A DNA stretch of 29,998 nt from a virus. Made by a program: the position numbers and the translations under genes. Shown one piece after another: positions 16,474 to 22,409 of the stretch. Numbering within the stretch: position 1 is the stretch's first letter; each line of letters starts with the position of its first letter. The DNA is taken from positions 1-29,998 of the IMG/VR virus record IMGVR_UViG_3300034375_003777. One strand, given 5' to 3'. The notes beneath the pieces were generated by a model. The model had not been told where the DNA came from. It ran no database searches and saw only the letters and a program-made list of their open reading frames with translations.

Positions 16474-16495
16474 TTGAAATAAATTGATTATTCAT

Positions 16496-16529
16496 ATAAT
16501 TATATAATAAAAAAAACCTAACATTTTAC
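16496..16529 (-). promoter_or_regulatory. Late promoter-like element A (before terS/terL)
   Basis: On the minus strand GTAAAAT, 13 bases, TATTATATAATTAT. It agrees with element B at 34 of 37 positions from 16529 down to 16493. The 13-base spacer contains the T tract of the overlapping terminator, and GTAAAA lies in its loop. An 11-codon ORF (ATG at 16495) lies between the element and terS. Confidence 0.65.
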
Positions 16530-16538
16530 TGCTAGGCT
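16509..16538 (-). terminator. Rho-independent terminator nested with promoter A
   Basis: On the minus strand AGCCTAGCA (16538-16530) pairs with TGTTAGGTT (16523-16515), two G-U pairs included, around a six-base loop, then eight T. It ends the transcript of the small membrane protein genes just upstream of terS. Confidence 0.75.
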
Positions 16539-16544
16539 TTAAAT

Positions 16545-16649
16545 TTATTTATTTACTGCTATTACTGTTAGTATAATTGAAAAAGCTATTAAGGATGCAA
16601 CTAAAAAAAAGGTAATCAATCCAAGTAATGTTGTTGATTTATTCTTCAT
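16545..16649 (-). CDS. Single-pass membrane microprotein (34 aa)
   Basis: The frame starts MKNKSTTLLGLITFFLVASL and continues as a hydrophobic helix, leaving only a short Asn-Lys tail. It overlaps the upstream 53-aa gene by 11 bases and ends just before a terminator. A positive N-terminus and one helix suggest an inner-membrane protein. The function is unknown. Lysis control or superinfection exclusion are possibilities only. Confidence 0.55.
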   Translation of the reverse strand: MKNKSTTLLGLITFFLVASLIAFSIILTVIAVNK

Positions 16650-16800
16650 CTTTATATTTATCTTTTAGTGTTATAAAGTGATAATCTGTCTTGCTTAGTT
16701 TTAAATCTATTAAGTCTTGCTTCACTTCTTTTCTTTTATCTGATACTGGTAGTTTATCAACCAGTTGTTGTAGTTTTTGTATTAGTTTCTTTCTGTACAT
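16639..16800 (-). CDS. Small charged helical protein (53 aa)
   Basis: Begins MYRKKLIQKLQQLVDKLPVS and is strongly Lys/Asp/Glu-rich, probably a helical hairpin. It overlaps its upstream neighbour by 19 bases and its downstream neighbour by 11, forming a chain of four coupled microgenes (17066 to 16545). No family recognised. Confidence 0.55.
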   Translation of the reverse strand: MYRKKLIQKLQQLVDKLPVSDKRKEVKQDLIDLKLSKTDYHFITLKDKYKDEE

Positions 16801-16955
16801 ATCTTATTATTTAATTTATATATCTCAATATCTTCTCCTTGTTTCATTTTTCTATAAAATTTATGAGGAAAAGAAATACGTTTTACTTCAACATAAACAT
16901 CATATCCTCCAAAGAACTTTTCTCTTAAATACCAATCTCCAGTTAATTCTTCCAT
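16782..16955 (-). CDS. Small hypothetical protein (57 aa)
   Basis: Begins MEELTGDWYLREKFFGGYDV and includes YVEVKRISFPHKFYRKMKQG. The mixture of beta-strand pattern and basic patches suggests a small folded domain, similar to short KTG/YxVxV-type phage proteins. It starts at ATG 16955 and overlaps the next gene by 19 bases. The function is unknown. Confidence 0.6.
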   Translation of the reverse strand: MEELTGDWYLREKFFGGYDVYVEVKRISFPHKFYRKMKQGEDIEIYKLNNKICTERN

Positions 16956-16961
16956 ATCTAT

Positions 16962-17066
16962 TTATTTAAAAATTAGCCATCCTACAAAAACTCCTACTGA
17001 AAAACATACTATTGCTACTTTGAATAATTGTATTCCAATTTTAAAGTATTCATCATTTGTTATCAT
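16962..17066 (-). CDS. Single-pass membrane microprotein (34 aa)
   Basis: After a polar N-terminus (MITNDEYFKIGIQLFK) comes a hydrophobic stretch (VAIVCFSVGVFVGWLIF) ending in a Lys. Start and stop fit snugly between neighbouring genes. It is the second membrane microprotein within 500 bases. No function assigned. Confidence 0.55.
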   Translation of the reverse strand: MITNDEYFKIGIQLFKVAIVCFSVGVFVGWLIFK

Positions 17067-17069
17067 ATC

Positions 17070-17258
17070 TTATATTAATTTATTATTTAATTGTTCAATC
17101 CATTGTCTTAACATTCTTTTATTACAAGTGCAAGGCTCACTATATTTATGATTAAAATACTTTGAATGTAGTTTACACATTATTTTAAAATCTTCATTTG
17201 ACATTGTTGATGTTGTTCTTTCTTTTACACCTTGCCAAATAATTTTATCTTCTACCAT
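17070..17258 (-). CDS. Small hypothetical protein with C-x-C motif (62 aa)
   Basis: Begins MVEDKIIWQGVKERTTSTMS. Its C-terminal half contains CKLHSKYFNHKYSEPCTCNKR, where three Cys and two His could bind a metal. It starts one base after the stop of the cytosine methyltransferase gene and is probably coupled to it. Not recognised. Confidence 0.6.
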   Translation of the reverse strand: MVEDKIIWQGVKERTTSTMSNEDFKIMCKLHSKYFNHKYSEPCTCNKRMLRQWIEQLNNKLI

Positions 17259-17259
17259 T

Positions 17260-17925
17260 TTAAAACATTTTTATTTGATTTGTATTGTTTTGTTTTTCTA
17301 TTCCTAGTAAAGTTTCAAAGATAGTTTTACCAGCTTCGTAATCCACTAGGTTTCTTGCAATCTTTTGCTTTGATTGTTTTCCTTTATATCTATAAAAATC
17401 ATAATCGTGAAATTTGCATAACTTTTTAGTTTCATTTAATCCCCTGCTAATTTTAGGTTGTTCTCTATTACTTAAAACATTGGGTAAATTAAAGTTAGTC
17501 CAATATAAATGCCTACCTCTTTTATTAGCTTTAATTAAAGGCTCATAGTATGGCACAACATTTTCAATAACATATTTACCTTTAAAAAACATATCTAAAA
17601 ATATAATTTCTTGATATAATTTCATATCTGGGTATCTTGGTGTCCAGCACTCTCTTGTATATTGTGTTTGATTTATTTTACTATGTGTTGGACAAGGAGG
17701 AGAACTCCATATAAAATCAAATTCTTTATAATGGTCTAATAAATACTTATGTGCATCTGCAACTATAACTTTATCATTTGGGAATCTTTCTTGGTATAAC
17801 CTTGCAAGTTCTTCATCCCATTCAACAGCAGTTACCTCTATATCTTCTTTTACTTCATTCCACTTGTATCGATTACCACCTAAACAAGCATATAAATTTA
17901 GTATCTTGTATTTACCTTCTACCAT
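17260..17925 (-). CDS. DNA cytosine-C5 methyltransferase (short, orphan)
   Basis: 221 aa. It transfers a methyl group from S-adenosylmethionine to cytosine C5, probably to protect phage DNA from host restriction. Motif I is NLYACLGGNRYKW (10-22), with Gly-Gly in place of the usual F-x-G-x-G order. Motif IV is SSPPCPTHS (74-82) with catalytic Cys78, motif VI is ENV (121-123), and GRHLYWTNF (137-145) resembles the motif VIII region. The enzyme is shorter than typical Dcm (over 300 aa), so the target recognition domain is reduced. No restriction endonuclease lies nearby. Confidence 0.85.
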   Translation of the reverse strand: MVEGKYKILNLYACLGGNRYKWNEVKEDIEVTAVEWDEELARLYQERFPNDKVIVADAHKYLLDHYKEFDFIWSSPPCPTHSKINQTQYTRECWTPRYPDMKLYQEIIFLDMFFKGKYVIENVVPYYEPLIKANKRGRHLYWTNFNLPNVLSNREQPKISRGLNETKKLCKFHDYDFYRYKGKQSKQKIARNLVDYEAGKTIFETLLGIEKQNNTNQIKMF

Positions 17926-18047
17926 AGTTCAATATCATTTAATTGTTCTTGTCTTTCTTTACACTTACAATCTGGATATAGTTTTTTCCATAGCCATTTG
18001 ATTCCAGTATAGTATGTTATTCTTTCAATTAAGTCTCCTAGTTTCAT
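17919..18047 (-). CDS. Small protein with CKC motif (42 aa)
   Basis: Begins MKLGDLIERITYYTGIKWLW and continues KKLYPDCKCKERQEQLND. I remember near-identical small proteins (GIKW, then DCxC and a basic helix) in several Bacteroidota phages, with no known function. The start overlaps the sigma factor stop as ATGA. The end overlaps the methyltransferase start by seven bases. The two Cys are too few for a zinc site alone. Confidence 0.7.
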   Translation of the reverse strand: MKLGDLIERITYYTGIKWLWKKLYPDCKCKERQEQLNDIELW

Positions 18048-18517
18048 TCTTTTAATTTTTCTTTTAATCTATCTTTTACCTTTCTGTATGTATTATACAA
18101 TGAATGATATGTAATATTTGTTTTCTTTGATAGTTCTGTTATACTATATTCATCTTGTATAAGATTATAAATCTTTCTATCGTACCAATGTAATTTACTC
18201 AGCTCTTGTTCAACAGAATCATTTGCATCATTAAAATCAATATACTCTCCAGATTCTAAATCAAGTACTAAGTCTAGTGATATCTTGTTTTGTTTCTTTT
18301 GTCTGTTTTTCATTTGTAGAAAAGATGTTCTTAATGTGAGGTAAATGTAGTAATAATTTACTTCATCTCCATAAGTTATATCTAATCCTTTTTTAAGCAT
18401 CTTGCCAATAACAAGATACATATTAGAAACAATATCCTCTGCTTCTTCTCTATTGCATCCAAACTTTAATGTGGTGTTTATCCACTTATTATGAGATTCA
18501 AATATCTTCTCTAACAT
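18044..18517 (-). CDS. Phage sigma factor (sigma-70/ECF-like)
   Basis: 157 aa, the two-domain size of an ECF sigma factor. Region 2 covers about residues 8-72 (NREEAEDIVSNMYLVIGKML, then YYYIYLTLRTSFLQMKNR). A linker follows, then region 4 at about 109-155 (WYDRKIYNLI, helix-turn-helix SITELSKKTNITYHSLYNTY, basic VKDRLKEKL). It would bind host core RNA polymerase and direct it to phage promoters. It lies at the boundary between early genes and the late block that carries the RTAAAAN-N13-TATTATATA elements. Some proteins of this type are annotated only as regulators of late transcription. Confidence 0.75.
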   Translation of the reverse strand: MLEKIFESHNKWINTTLKFGCNREEAEDIVSNMYLVIGKMLKKGLDITYGDEVNYYYIYLTLRTSFLQMKNRQKKQNKISLDLVLDLESGEYIDFNDANDSVEQELSKLHWYDRKIYNLIQDEYSITELSKKTNITYHSLYNTYRKVKDRLKEKLKE

Positions 18518-18533
18518 AGTTATATATTTGCAA

Positions 18534-18562
18534 CAATATAATAAAAATAACTGGTATTTTGT
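18534..18562 (-). promoter_or_regulatory. Promoter-like element G before the sigma factor gene
   Basis: On the minus strand ACAAAAT, 12 bases, TATTATATTG. It is related to the late elements but with one base less spacing and a changed 3' end, and it leaves a 16-base leader before the ATG at 18517. It might allow weak self-activation of the sigma gene. Confidence 0.4.
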
Positions 18563-18591
18563 AGTGTGTTATTGTAATTTTATTAACACTT

Positions 18592-18613
18592 TTAAAAAGG
18601 GTATAGTTACCCT
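18592..18613 (-). terminator. Rho-independent terminator upstream of the sigma gene
   Basis: On the minus strand AGGGTA (18613-18608) pairs with TACCCT (18603-18598) around a four-base loop, followed by TTTTT. It isolates the sigma gene from upstream early transcription. Confidence 0.8.
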
Positions 18614-18697
18614 CAGTACATAGAAATATATTTTTATTTGATTATCTCTCAATGTTTAGGTATGAATGCATACTTAAGATTTAATAGATGCTAAATA
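18592..18697 (-). ncRNA. Predicted short phage RNA between element B and a terminator
   Basis: A transcript starting from element B would run about 105 bases to the terminator at 18592-18613. No ORF longer than nine codons is present. It contains a hairpin (GTATG / CATAC with a four-base loop, 18660-18673, extendable to nine pairs) plus the terminator stem. Start and expression are inferred from the promoter-like element only. Confidence 0.4.
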
Positions 18698-18702
18698 AAC
18701 AT

Positions 18703-18736
18703 ATAATTATATAATAAAAAAAATATGACATTTTAC
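18703..18736 (-). promoter_or_regulatory. Late promoter-like element B
   Basis: On the minus strand GTAAAAT, 13 bases, TATTATATAATTAT, nearly identical to element A. Unlike elements C-F it has no long gene directly after it, only a region that ends in a terminator about 100 bases on. Confidence 0.6.
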
Positions 18737-18767
18737 AAAATTTACACAATTATTTTTACAACTAAGC

Positions 18768-18793
18768 ACAAAGCACATTAAAACGTGCCTTGT
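18768..18793. repeat. Hairpin with conserved ATTAAAAC loop, copy 1
   Basis: ACAAAGCAC and GTGCCTTGT pair (eight of nine positions) around the loop ATTAAAAC. It is followed on the plus strand by TACAACTGTTAGGCAC. The copy at 25414-25443 has the same loop and a similar CACAACTGTTAGCCAC flank. Confidence 0.75.
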
Positions 18794-18814
18794 ACAACTG
18801 TTAGGCACAATAAA

Positions 18815-18985
18815 TTAATAAGTTATATACATTTTTATAACGTTGCCAAATATTGTTTCATCATCAGTTCCCATCTTTATTTGAGGCTCAACTTCTAATC
18901 CATTAGGGCAAGTTATTTTTAAAGGCAACTTGCGTTTGTCCTCGCTTATGCTTTGTAGTTTTTTTATAAAGTCATTTGTTGTCAT
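18815..18985 (-). CDS. Small hypothetical protein (56 aa)
   Basis: Begins MTTNDFIKKLQSISEDKRKL and contains LKITCPNGLEVEPQIKMG. The 'CPNG-x-x-VEP' pattern is familiar from short proteins in phages and mobile elements, without known function. It lies alone between two palindrome-rich non-coding stretches (18768-18812 and 18986-19123), like a cassette. The start is ATG at 18985. Confidence 0.65.
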   Translation of the reverse strand: MTTNDFIKKLQSISEDKRKLPLKITCPNGLEVEPQIKMGTDDETIFGNVIKMYITY

Positions 18986-19123
18986 AATTTACAGTGCATA
19001 ACAACGTACAAAACTAATTGCTTGTTATGGCTTATTTGCGAAGTTTTATATAACTTCTTGGTTAATGTTTATTTATTAATTTGTTGCTTTCTATCGCAAC
19101 TATTCTTGTACAAATCAGTTGTA
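18986..19123. repeat. Non-coding stretch of palindromes between small genes
   Basis: Contains CATAACAA / TTGTTATG (18997-19004 with 19022-19029), GAAGTT / AACTTC (19040-19057) and GTTGC / GCAAC (19083-19100). No ORF is seen. Sequence of this look is common between genes in flavobacterial chromosomes, in my recollection, and may mark imported DNA. Confidence 0.5.
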
Positions 19124-19675
19124 TTACCAGCTCATACCTTCCATTGATGTACTACACTCTATTACTTCACATTTATCTTTGCTTTTCCATTGCCAAGATT
19201 TTACTCTTAGGTTTACCATCTCATAAATCTCATCTCTTTTATTGTCTGGTATAGTATCTATTAAGAACGCTAAGCTATCTTTTTCTCTGTTTAATATGAT
19301 TTGCTTAATAGACTTTGTTTTCTTCTTTAAACGCTCTATTCTTGCTCTTTCTTTTCTTATTGTTTCTTCTTTCTTGTCATTGAAATAAATATCGTAAACA
19401 TTTCTAAATCTTGTAAAGCTATCGTAATATACGTCTATCTTTTTTAATGCGTGAAATATGCTTGACCTATTTCTTTTTACACCTTTTTCAGCAAACCAGT
19501 CTGATATCATTCTATCATTCATTCCGTTTATTTCATTTAATACTTTGTATAGTAATGCTCTAAAGGATGCTTTATCATTTGAACGTGAATTATCAAATAT
19601 ATTTAATTTTGTTATCTCACAAAAGTCATTTACTAATTCTTCTGCTGCTTGTCTATTGTAATTATATCTACTCAT
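19124..19675 (-). CDS. DnaA domain-IV-like DNA-binding protein
   Basis: 183 aa. Residues about 36-97 (FRALLYKVLNEINGMNDRMI, then RNRSSIFHALKKIDVYYDSF) resemble the C-terminal duplex DNA-binding domain of DnaA, where a His in a 'hTTVxHA'-like helix contacts the DnaA box. There is no AAA+ domain, so it cannot act as an initiator ATPase. The C-terminal part is a Lys/Arg-rich helix then a Trp/Cys-containing tail. It may bind phage or host origin sequences. It overlaps the 127-aa gene by eight bases. Confidence 0.6.
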   Translation of the reverse strand: MSRYNYNRQAAEELVNDFCEITKLNIFDNSRSNDKASFRALLYKVLNEINGMNDRMISDWFAEKGVKRNRSSIFHALKKIDVYYDSFTRFRNVYDIYFNDKKEETIRKERARIERLKKKTKSIKQIILNREKDSLAFLIDTIPDNKRDEIYEMVNLRVKSWQWKSKDKCEVIECSTSMEGMSW

Positions 19676-20051
19676 CTATTTGTTCTGCTCCATTATTAAT
19701 TAATACTTCATCTGTTACTTGTGTTATTCTTTCTTTGTCTGCTTCATAAGCAAGACATACTTCTTGTATCTTACAAAAGTCATTAAAGTCAAACTTATTT
19801 AATACCCAATCAAGAAAAATTAGTTTGTTTGCAGTTAGTTTATCTCCTAGCTCTTTCTCATCAACTTCTTCTATCTTGTTATAGTAGTTTATCTCTATCT
19901 CTTTTAAATCGCTTATAGTACGTCTAATGTTGTTTCTTACTCGTTGTCTAAACAAACCTATCTTCTCTGCATCTTCTAATAAGTGTAGGTTTATAAATGA
20001 GCTTAGTATTGCTCCACTAATTTTTTCTAGTTTCTTTTCTGTTAATTCCAT
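19668..20051 (-). CDS. Hypothetical helical protein (127 aa)
   Basis: All-helical, beginning MELTEKKLEKISGAILSSFI, with RQRVRNNIRRTISDLKEIEI and an acidic C-terminus. It is coupled to the DnaA-like gene downstream (eight-base overlap) and follows the methyltransferase by one base. It is probably part of the replication or modification block. Not recognised beyond a recollection of similar unnamed proteins in flavobacterial phages. Confidence 0.65.
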   Translation of the reverse strand: MELTEKKLEKISGAILSSFINLHLLEDAEKIGLFRQRVRNNIRRTISDLKEIEINYYNKIEEVDEKELGDKLTANKLIFLDWVLNKFDFNDFCKIQEVCLAYEADKERITQVTDEVLINNGAEQIDE

Positions 20052-20052
20052 A

Positions 20053-20679
20053 TTAAAACATTCTTATTTGTTGTTTGTGTTCGTTTATTCTTTTCATTGC
20101 TGCATCAAAGTACTCTTTATCTAATTCACAAGCAGTTAAATCATAACCTAAATTATGACAAGCAATAGCAATAGAACCTGAACCCAAGTGAGTGTCTAAA
20201 ATCTTATCGCCTTTTTCTGCATAATTATCTAATAACCATTGATAAAGTCGTATGGGTTTTTCTGTTGGGTGTATTGTTTTTTGTTTCAATAAATCTACTC
20301 TATTTATGTTTACTACTCTTGTTGCTCTTTGAAAACTACTATACGCTAACTCACAATCACTCATTGTTAAACCAATTTGACCTTTGAACCAAACTATCCA
20401 CCCTTTTGTTCCTTTCGACAAGTGTTCTACAAAATAATTTGCACCCCATATAATTTGGTTTTTAGAAACCCTTTGCAATTCCTTAAAATACTCTTTGTTT
20501 GGTATTGCGCTATCCCATTGTTTTTGTTTATGATATTTTCTATCAGATTTTTTACCTTTTTTACTTTCTTTTTGCCCATCAATACCTATACCATAAGGAG
20601 GGTCTACTATTGCCAAGTCAAAATGATTATCCTCATACCTTGCCATTAGTTCCATATTATCTTCGTTTGTTATTAGCAT
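20053..20679 (-). CDS. DNA methyltransferase (N6-adenine/N4-cytosine type)
   Basis: 208 aa. Catalytic motif IV is DPPYGIG (26-32), near the N-terminus. The S-adenosylmethionine site LDTHLGSGSIAIAC (161-174) is near the C-terminus, with HPTEKP (137-142) just before it. This order is that of the beta class, with a short target-recognition region between. It probably methylates phage DNA as protection or to control replication. It overlaps the ParB-like gene by seven bases and no cognate restriction enzyme is nearby. Confidence 0.9.
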   Translation of the reverse strand: MLITNEDNMELMARYEDNHFDLAIVDPPYGIGIDGQKESKKGKKSDRKYHKQKQWDSAIPNKEYFKELQRVSKNQIIWGANYFVEHLSKGTKGWIVWFKGQIGLTMSDCELAYSSFQRATRVVNINRVDLLKQKTIHPTEKPIRLYQWLLDNYAEKGDKILDTHLGSGSIAIACHNLGYDLTACELDKEYFDAAMKRINEHKQQIRMF

Positions 20680-21422
20680 TTTCTTGTTAAGTTAAATTCT
20701 GTTAATAATGATTCCATTAATGGTCTGAATCTTGATATTGATGTAGCTGCTGGAGAATTTACTTTTGCCAATTTTGCATATTCCTTAAATAAAAAATTAA
20801 GAGCCTTATAGTCTTTGTATGCTTTAGTAAATGCAATATCAATCATCTCCCTTACACAATATGCTTGTATATTTTTTTTGTCATATTTACTAACAAGTTT
20901 TGATATTTGCCCTATTAAATATGAAGAAAATTTATAATCTTTTATAACAGAAGAACCTTTTTTAAAAGACTTTCTTGTATTCCAAAAAAACAAATTAACA
21001 ACATTACCAACTGATATATTGTTAGAATTTTTTAAATAAACATCATAAACTATATTATAATCTTTTGAATCTGTTGAATATGCTTTTAAATAATCTAAAG
21101 TATTCCAAGCCTTATTACCATTATTTAAACTAATTATTGAGTTTAAATGTTTTGATTTATTTTGAGTATCTACCCACTCAACAATATAAGCTGGTATTGT
21201 TTTTTGCTTTAAAAGTTTAGCTGATTCAATTCTGTGATGTCCTTCTATAACATCTCCTTTTGAAGATACAACAATTGGCATCATCCAACCATATTCGTTT
21301 AGTTTTGATTTAAAGTTTTCTGCGTGTTTAATAACAGTATCTCTATTTACTGATGCCATTTTTAATTGACTTATTGGATAATAAGCATTGTACTCTCCTC
21401 TTTTAATTTCTTGTGTGTTCAT
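20673..21422 (-). CDS. ParB/Srx-domain protein
   Basis: 249 aa. Residues about 13-72 form a ParB N-terminal-type domain with the motif GDVIEGHHRIESAKLL (56-71). In ParB this region binds CTP, and in relatives it can have nuclease or ATPase activity. The rest is helical and basic, without a recognisable ParB helix-turn-helix. Phages often couple such proteins to DNA methyltransferases, and here the two genes overlap. A role in DNA modification, target choice or anti-restriction is more likely than plasmid-style partition. Confidence 0.75.
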   Translation of the reverse strand: MNTQEIKRGEYNAYYPISQLKMASVNRDTVIKHAENFKSKLNEYGWMMPIVVSSKGDVIEGHHRIESAKLLKQKTIPAYIVEWVDTQNKSKHLNSIISLNNGNKAWNTLDYLKAYSTDSKDYNIVYDVYLKNSNNISVGNVVNLFFWNTRKSFKKGSSVIKDYKFSSYLIGQISKLVSKYDKKNIQAYCVREMIDIAFTKAYKDYKALNFLFKEYAKLAKVNSPAATSISRFRPLMESLLTEFNLTRKC

Positions 21423-21433
21423 TTGTTTTTGTT

Positions 21434-21736
21434 TTAATTGTTAAATATTTGATAATTGTAACTATTTTGATTATAGTATTCTTTTGTTTCTTCTATCTTA
21501 TTTAAAAGTAATTGTTCAAGATAATTGTAAATAAAGTTTATCTCATCATCTGATGCATTATATTCTTCTTCTCCTTGCCAAAAGTTAGTTTCTAATACAC
21601 CTTCTTTTAAACTTACTTCTATTAAATAATCTTCATTATCTAATTGCAGTTCTACTTCATTTGGTAAAGGATTAATAAATTGGTTTGTATTCTTGTACTC
21701 TGGTTCTATTGTTTTTATAACCTTAATTAAATTCAT
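21434..21736 (-). CDS. Acidic hypothetical protein (100 aa)
   Basis: Rich in Asp, Glu, Asn and Tyr (EVELQLDNEDYLIEVSLKEG, then EEEYNASDDEINFIYNYLEQ), with a predicted alpha/beta N-terminal half and a helical C-terminus. Strong negative charge is seen in some phage DNA mimics, but that is speculation. It overlaps the 51-aa gene upstream by 14 bases. Its stop codon lies within a 25-base junction repeat shared with 21879-21903. Confidence 0.65.
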   Translation of the reverse strand: MNLIKVIKTIEPEYKNTNQFINPLPNEVELQLDNEDYLIEVSLKEGVLETNFWQGEEEYNASDDEINFIYNYLEQLLLNKIEETKEYYNQNSYNYQIFNN

Positions 21737-21878
21737 CTCTTATTCCTTTTAAAGTTCTTATTTCTGCATTGTTTACCTCTATCTTTATTTGCACTTCCAG
21801 TATCTCTAATTGTCTTACAATCCACCAATCATCTTTACCTTTAGCATAAGCTCTAATCATTTCTAATGTTTCTTCCAT
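21723..21878 (-). CDS. Small helical protein (51 aa)
   Basis: Begins MEETLEMIRAYAKGKDDWWI and continues VRQLEILEVQIKIE. It is mostly helix with a Trp pair. The ATG at 21878 is preceded by the same A-rich leader (ACAAAAACAAATG) as the ParB-like gene. It overlaps the next gene by 14 bases. Function unknown. Confidence 0.6.
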   Translation of the reverse strand: MEETLEMIRAYAKGKDDWWIVRQLEILEVQIKIEVNNAEIRTLKGIRDEFN

Positions 21879-21889
21879 TTGTTTTTGTT

Positions 21890-22006
21890 TTAACTGTTAA
21901 ATAATATTAATACCATTGATATAAACCATAATGTCATATAAGCGACTACCATAATCATTGCAAGTCCAAATAAGAACTCCCCGAATCTTGTAAGTATCTT
22001 CTTCAT
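21890..22006 (-). CDS. Membrane microprotein (38 aa)
   Basis: A basic N-terminus (MKKILTRFGEFLFG) then a hydrophobic stretch (LAMIMVVAYMTLWFISMVL) crossing the membrane. It is the second gene after the promoter at 22122-22152 and starts in the stop region of the 28-aa ORF. Probably an inner-membrane protein of unknown role. Confidence 0.55.
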   Translation of the reverse strand: MKKILTRFGEFLFGLAMIMVVAYMTLWFISMVLILFNS

Positions 22007-22008
22007 AA

Positions 22009-22095
22009 TTATACGTTAAAGATTAAACCTAATAACATTCTTGCTACAAAATAGCTTGGTGCTAAAATCAATACTAATGTTTGTAATTTTTTCAT
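22009..22095 (-). CDS. Tiny hydrophobic ORF (28 aa)
   Basis: MKKLQTLVLILAPSYFVARM plus eight more hydrophobic residues. It is the first frame after the promoter at 22122-22152, 22 bases from the predicted transcript start region. It looks like a leader or membrane peptide. Size alone makes the call uncertain. Confidence 0.45.
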   Translation of the reverse strand: MKKLQTLVLILAPSYFVARMLLGLIFNV

Positions 22096-22121
22096 CTTGT
22101 TTTGTTTTAATTAATAATAAT

Positions 22122-22152
22122 CAAATCTACAAATAATAAACTTTATAAACAA
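22122..22152 (-). promoter_or_regulatory. Host-type (Bacteroidota) promoter for the ParB-methyltransferase operon
   Basis: On the minus strand TTG (22152-22150), 20 bases, TAGATTTG (22129-22122), matching the Bacteroidota consensus TTG-N19/20-TAnnTTTG. Three TTAACA boxes lie directly upstream (22158-22184). Confidence 0.65.
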
Positions 22153-22157
22153 CTATG

Positions 22158-22184
22158 TTAACAGATTTTAACATTTCTTTAACA
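22158..22184. repeat. Three phased TGTTAA/TTAACA boxes
   Basis: TTAACA at 22158, 22168 and 22179 (spacing 10 and 11, one helical turn). The 20 bases 22165-22184 are the exact reverse complement of 28286-28305. They sit just upstream of a host-type promoter, a likely operator or activator site. Confidence 0.6.
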
Positions 22185-22192
22185 TTTTAAAT

Positions 22193-22219
22193 AAAAAAAG
22201 AGAAGCTATGTTGCTTCCC
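22193..22219 (-). terminator. Rho-independent terminator after the DUF3310 gene
   Basis: On the minus strand GGGAAGC (22219-22213) pairs with GCTTCTC (22206-22200), one G-U pair, with a six-base loop and then seven T. The stem overlaps the stop codon at 22206. Confidence 0.8.
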
Positions 22220-22409
22220 TTATTCTTTCTATTTCTCTCTCTAAATAGTCTTTTGCCTTTAATAAGTCTTGTAACTCATCCTTTTTCTTTCCAGCTCTGC
22301 AAATATACTTTAGTATGTTACCTCTGCTAAAATTAAGGTTAAAATCGTTTATAACGTCTATTACATCGTAATCTTTTCCGTTGTCATAGTGTACTTGTGT
22401 GCTTCTCAT
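22206..22409 (-). CDS. DUF3310 family protein
   Basis: 67 aa with the family pattern YDVIDVINDFNLNFSRGNIL followed by KYICRAGKKKDELQDLLKAK. DUF3310 proteins are small helical phage proteins sometimes labelled nucleotide kinase-like, with no proven activity. The start overlaps the upstream stop as ATGA. It is the last gene of the early recombination operon, before a terminator. Confidence 0.85.
   Translation of the reverse strand: MRSTQVHYDNGKDYDVIDVINDFNLNFSRGNILKYICRAGKKKDELQDLLKAKDYLEREIERIREAT

Noticed and set aside
16463-16495. 11-codon ORF between promoter A and terS as a leader peptide
   Set aside because: It has no repeated codons, attenuator structure or conservation evidence, so a chance frame is as likely.
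18768-19123. True integron attC sites around the 56-aa gene
   Set aside because: One GTTAGGC core is present, but no paired RYYYAAC partner with the expected spacing and bulges could be placed and no integrase is in the window. It is kept only as a cassette-like observation.
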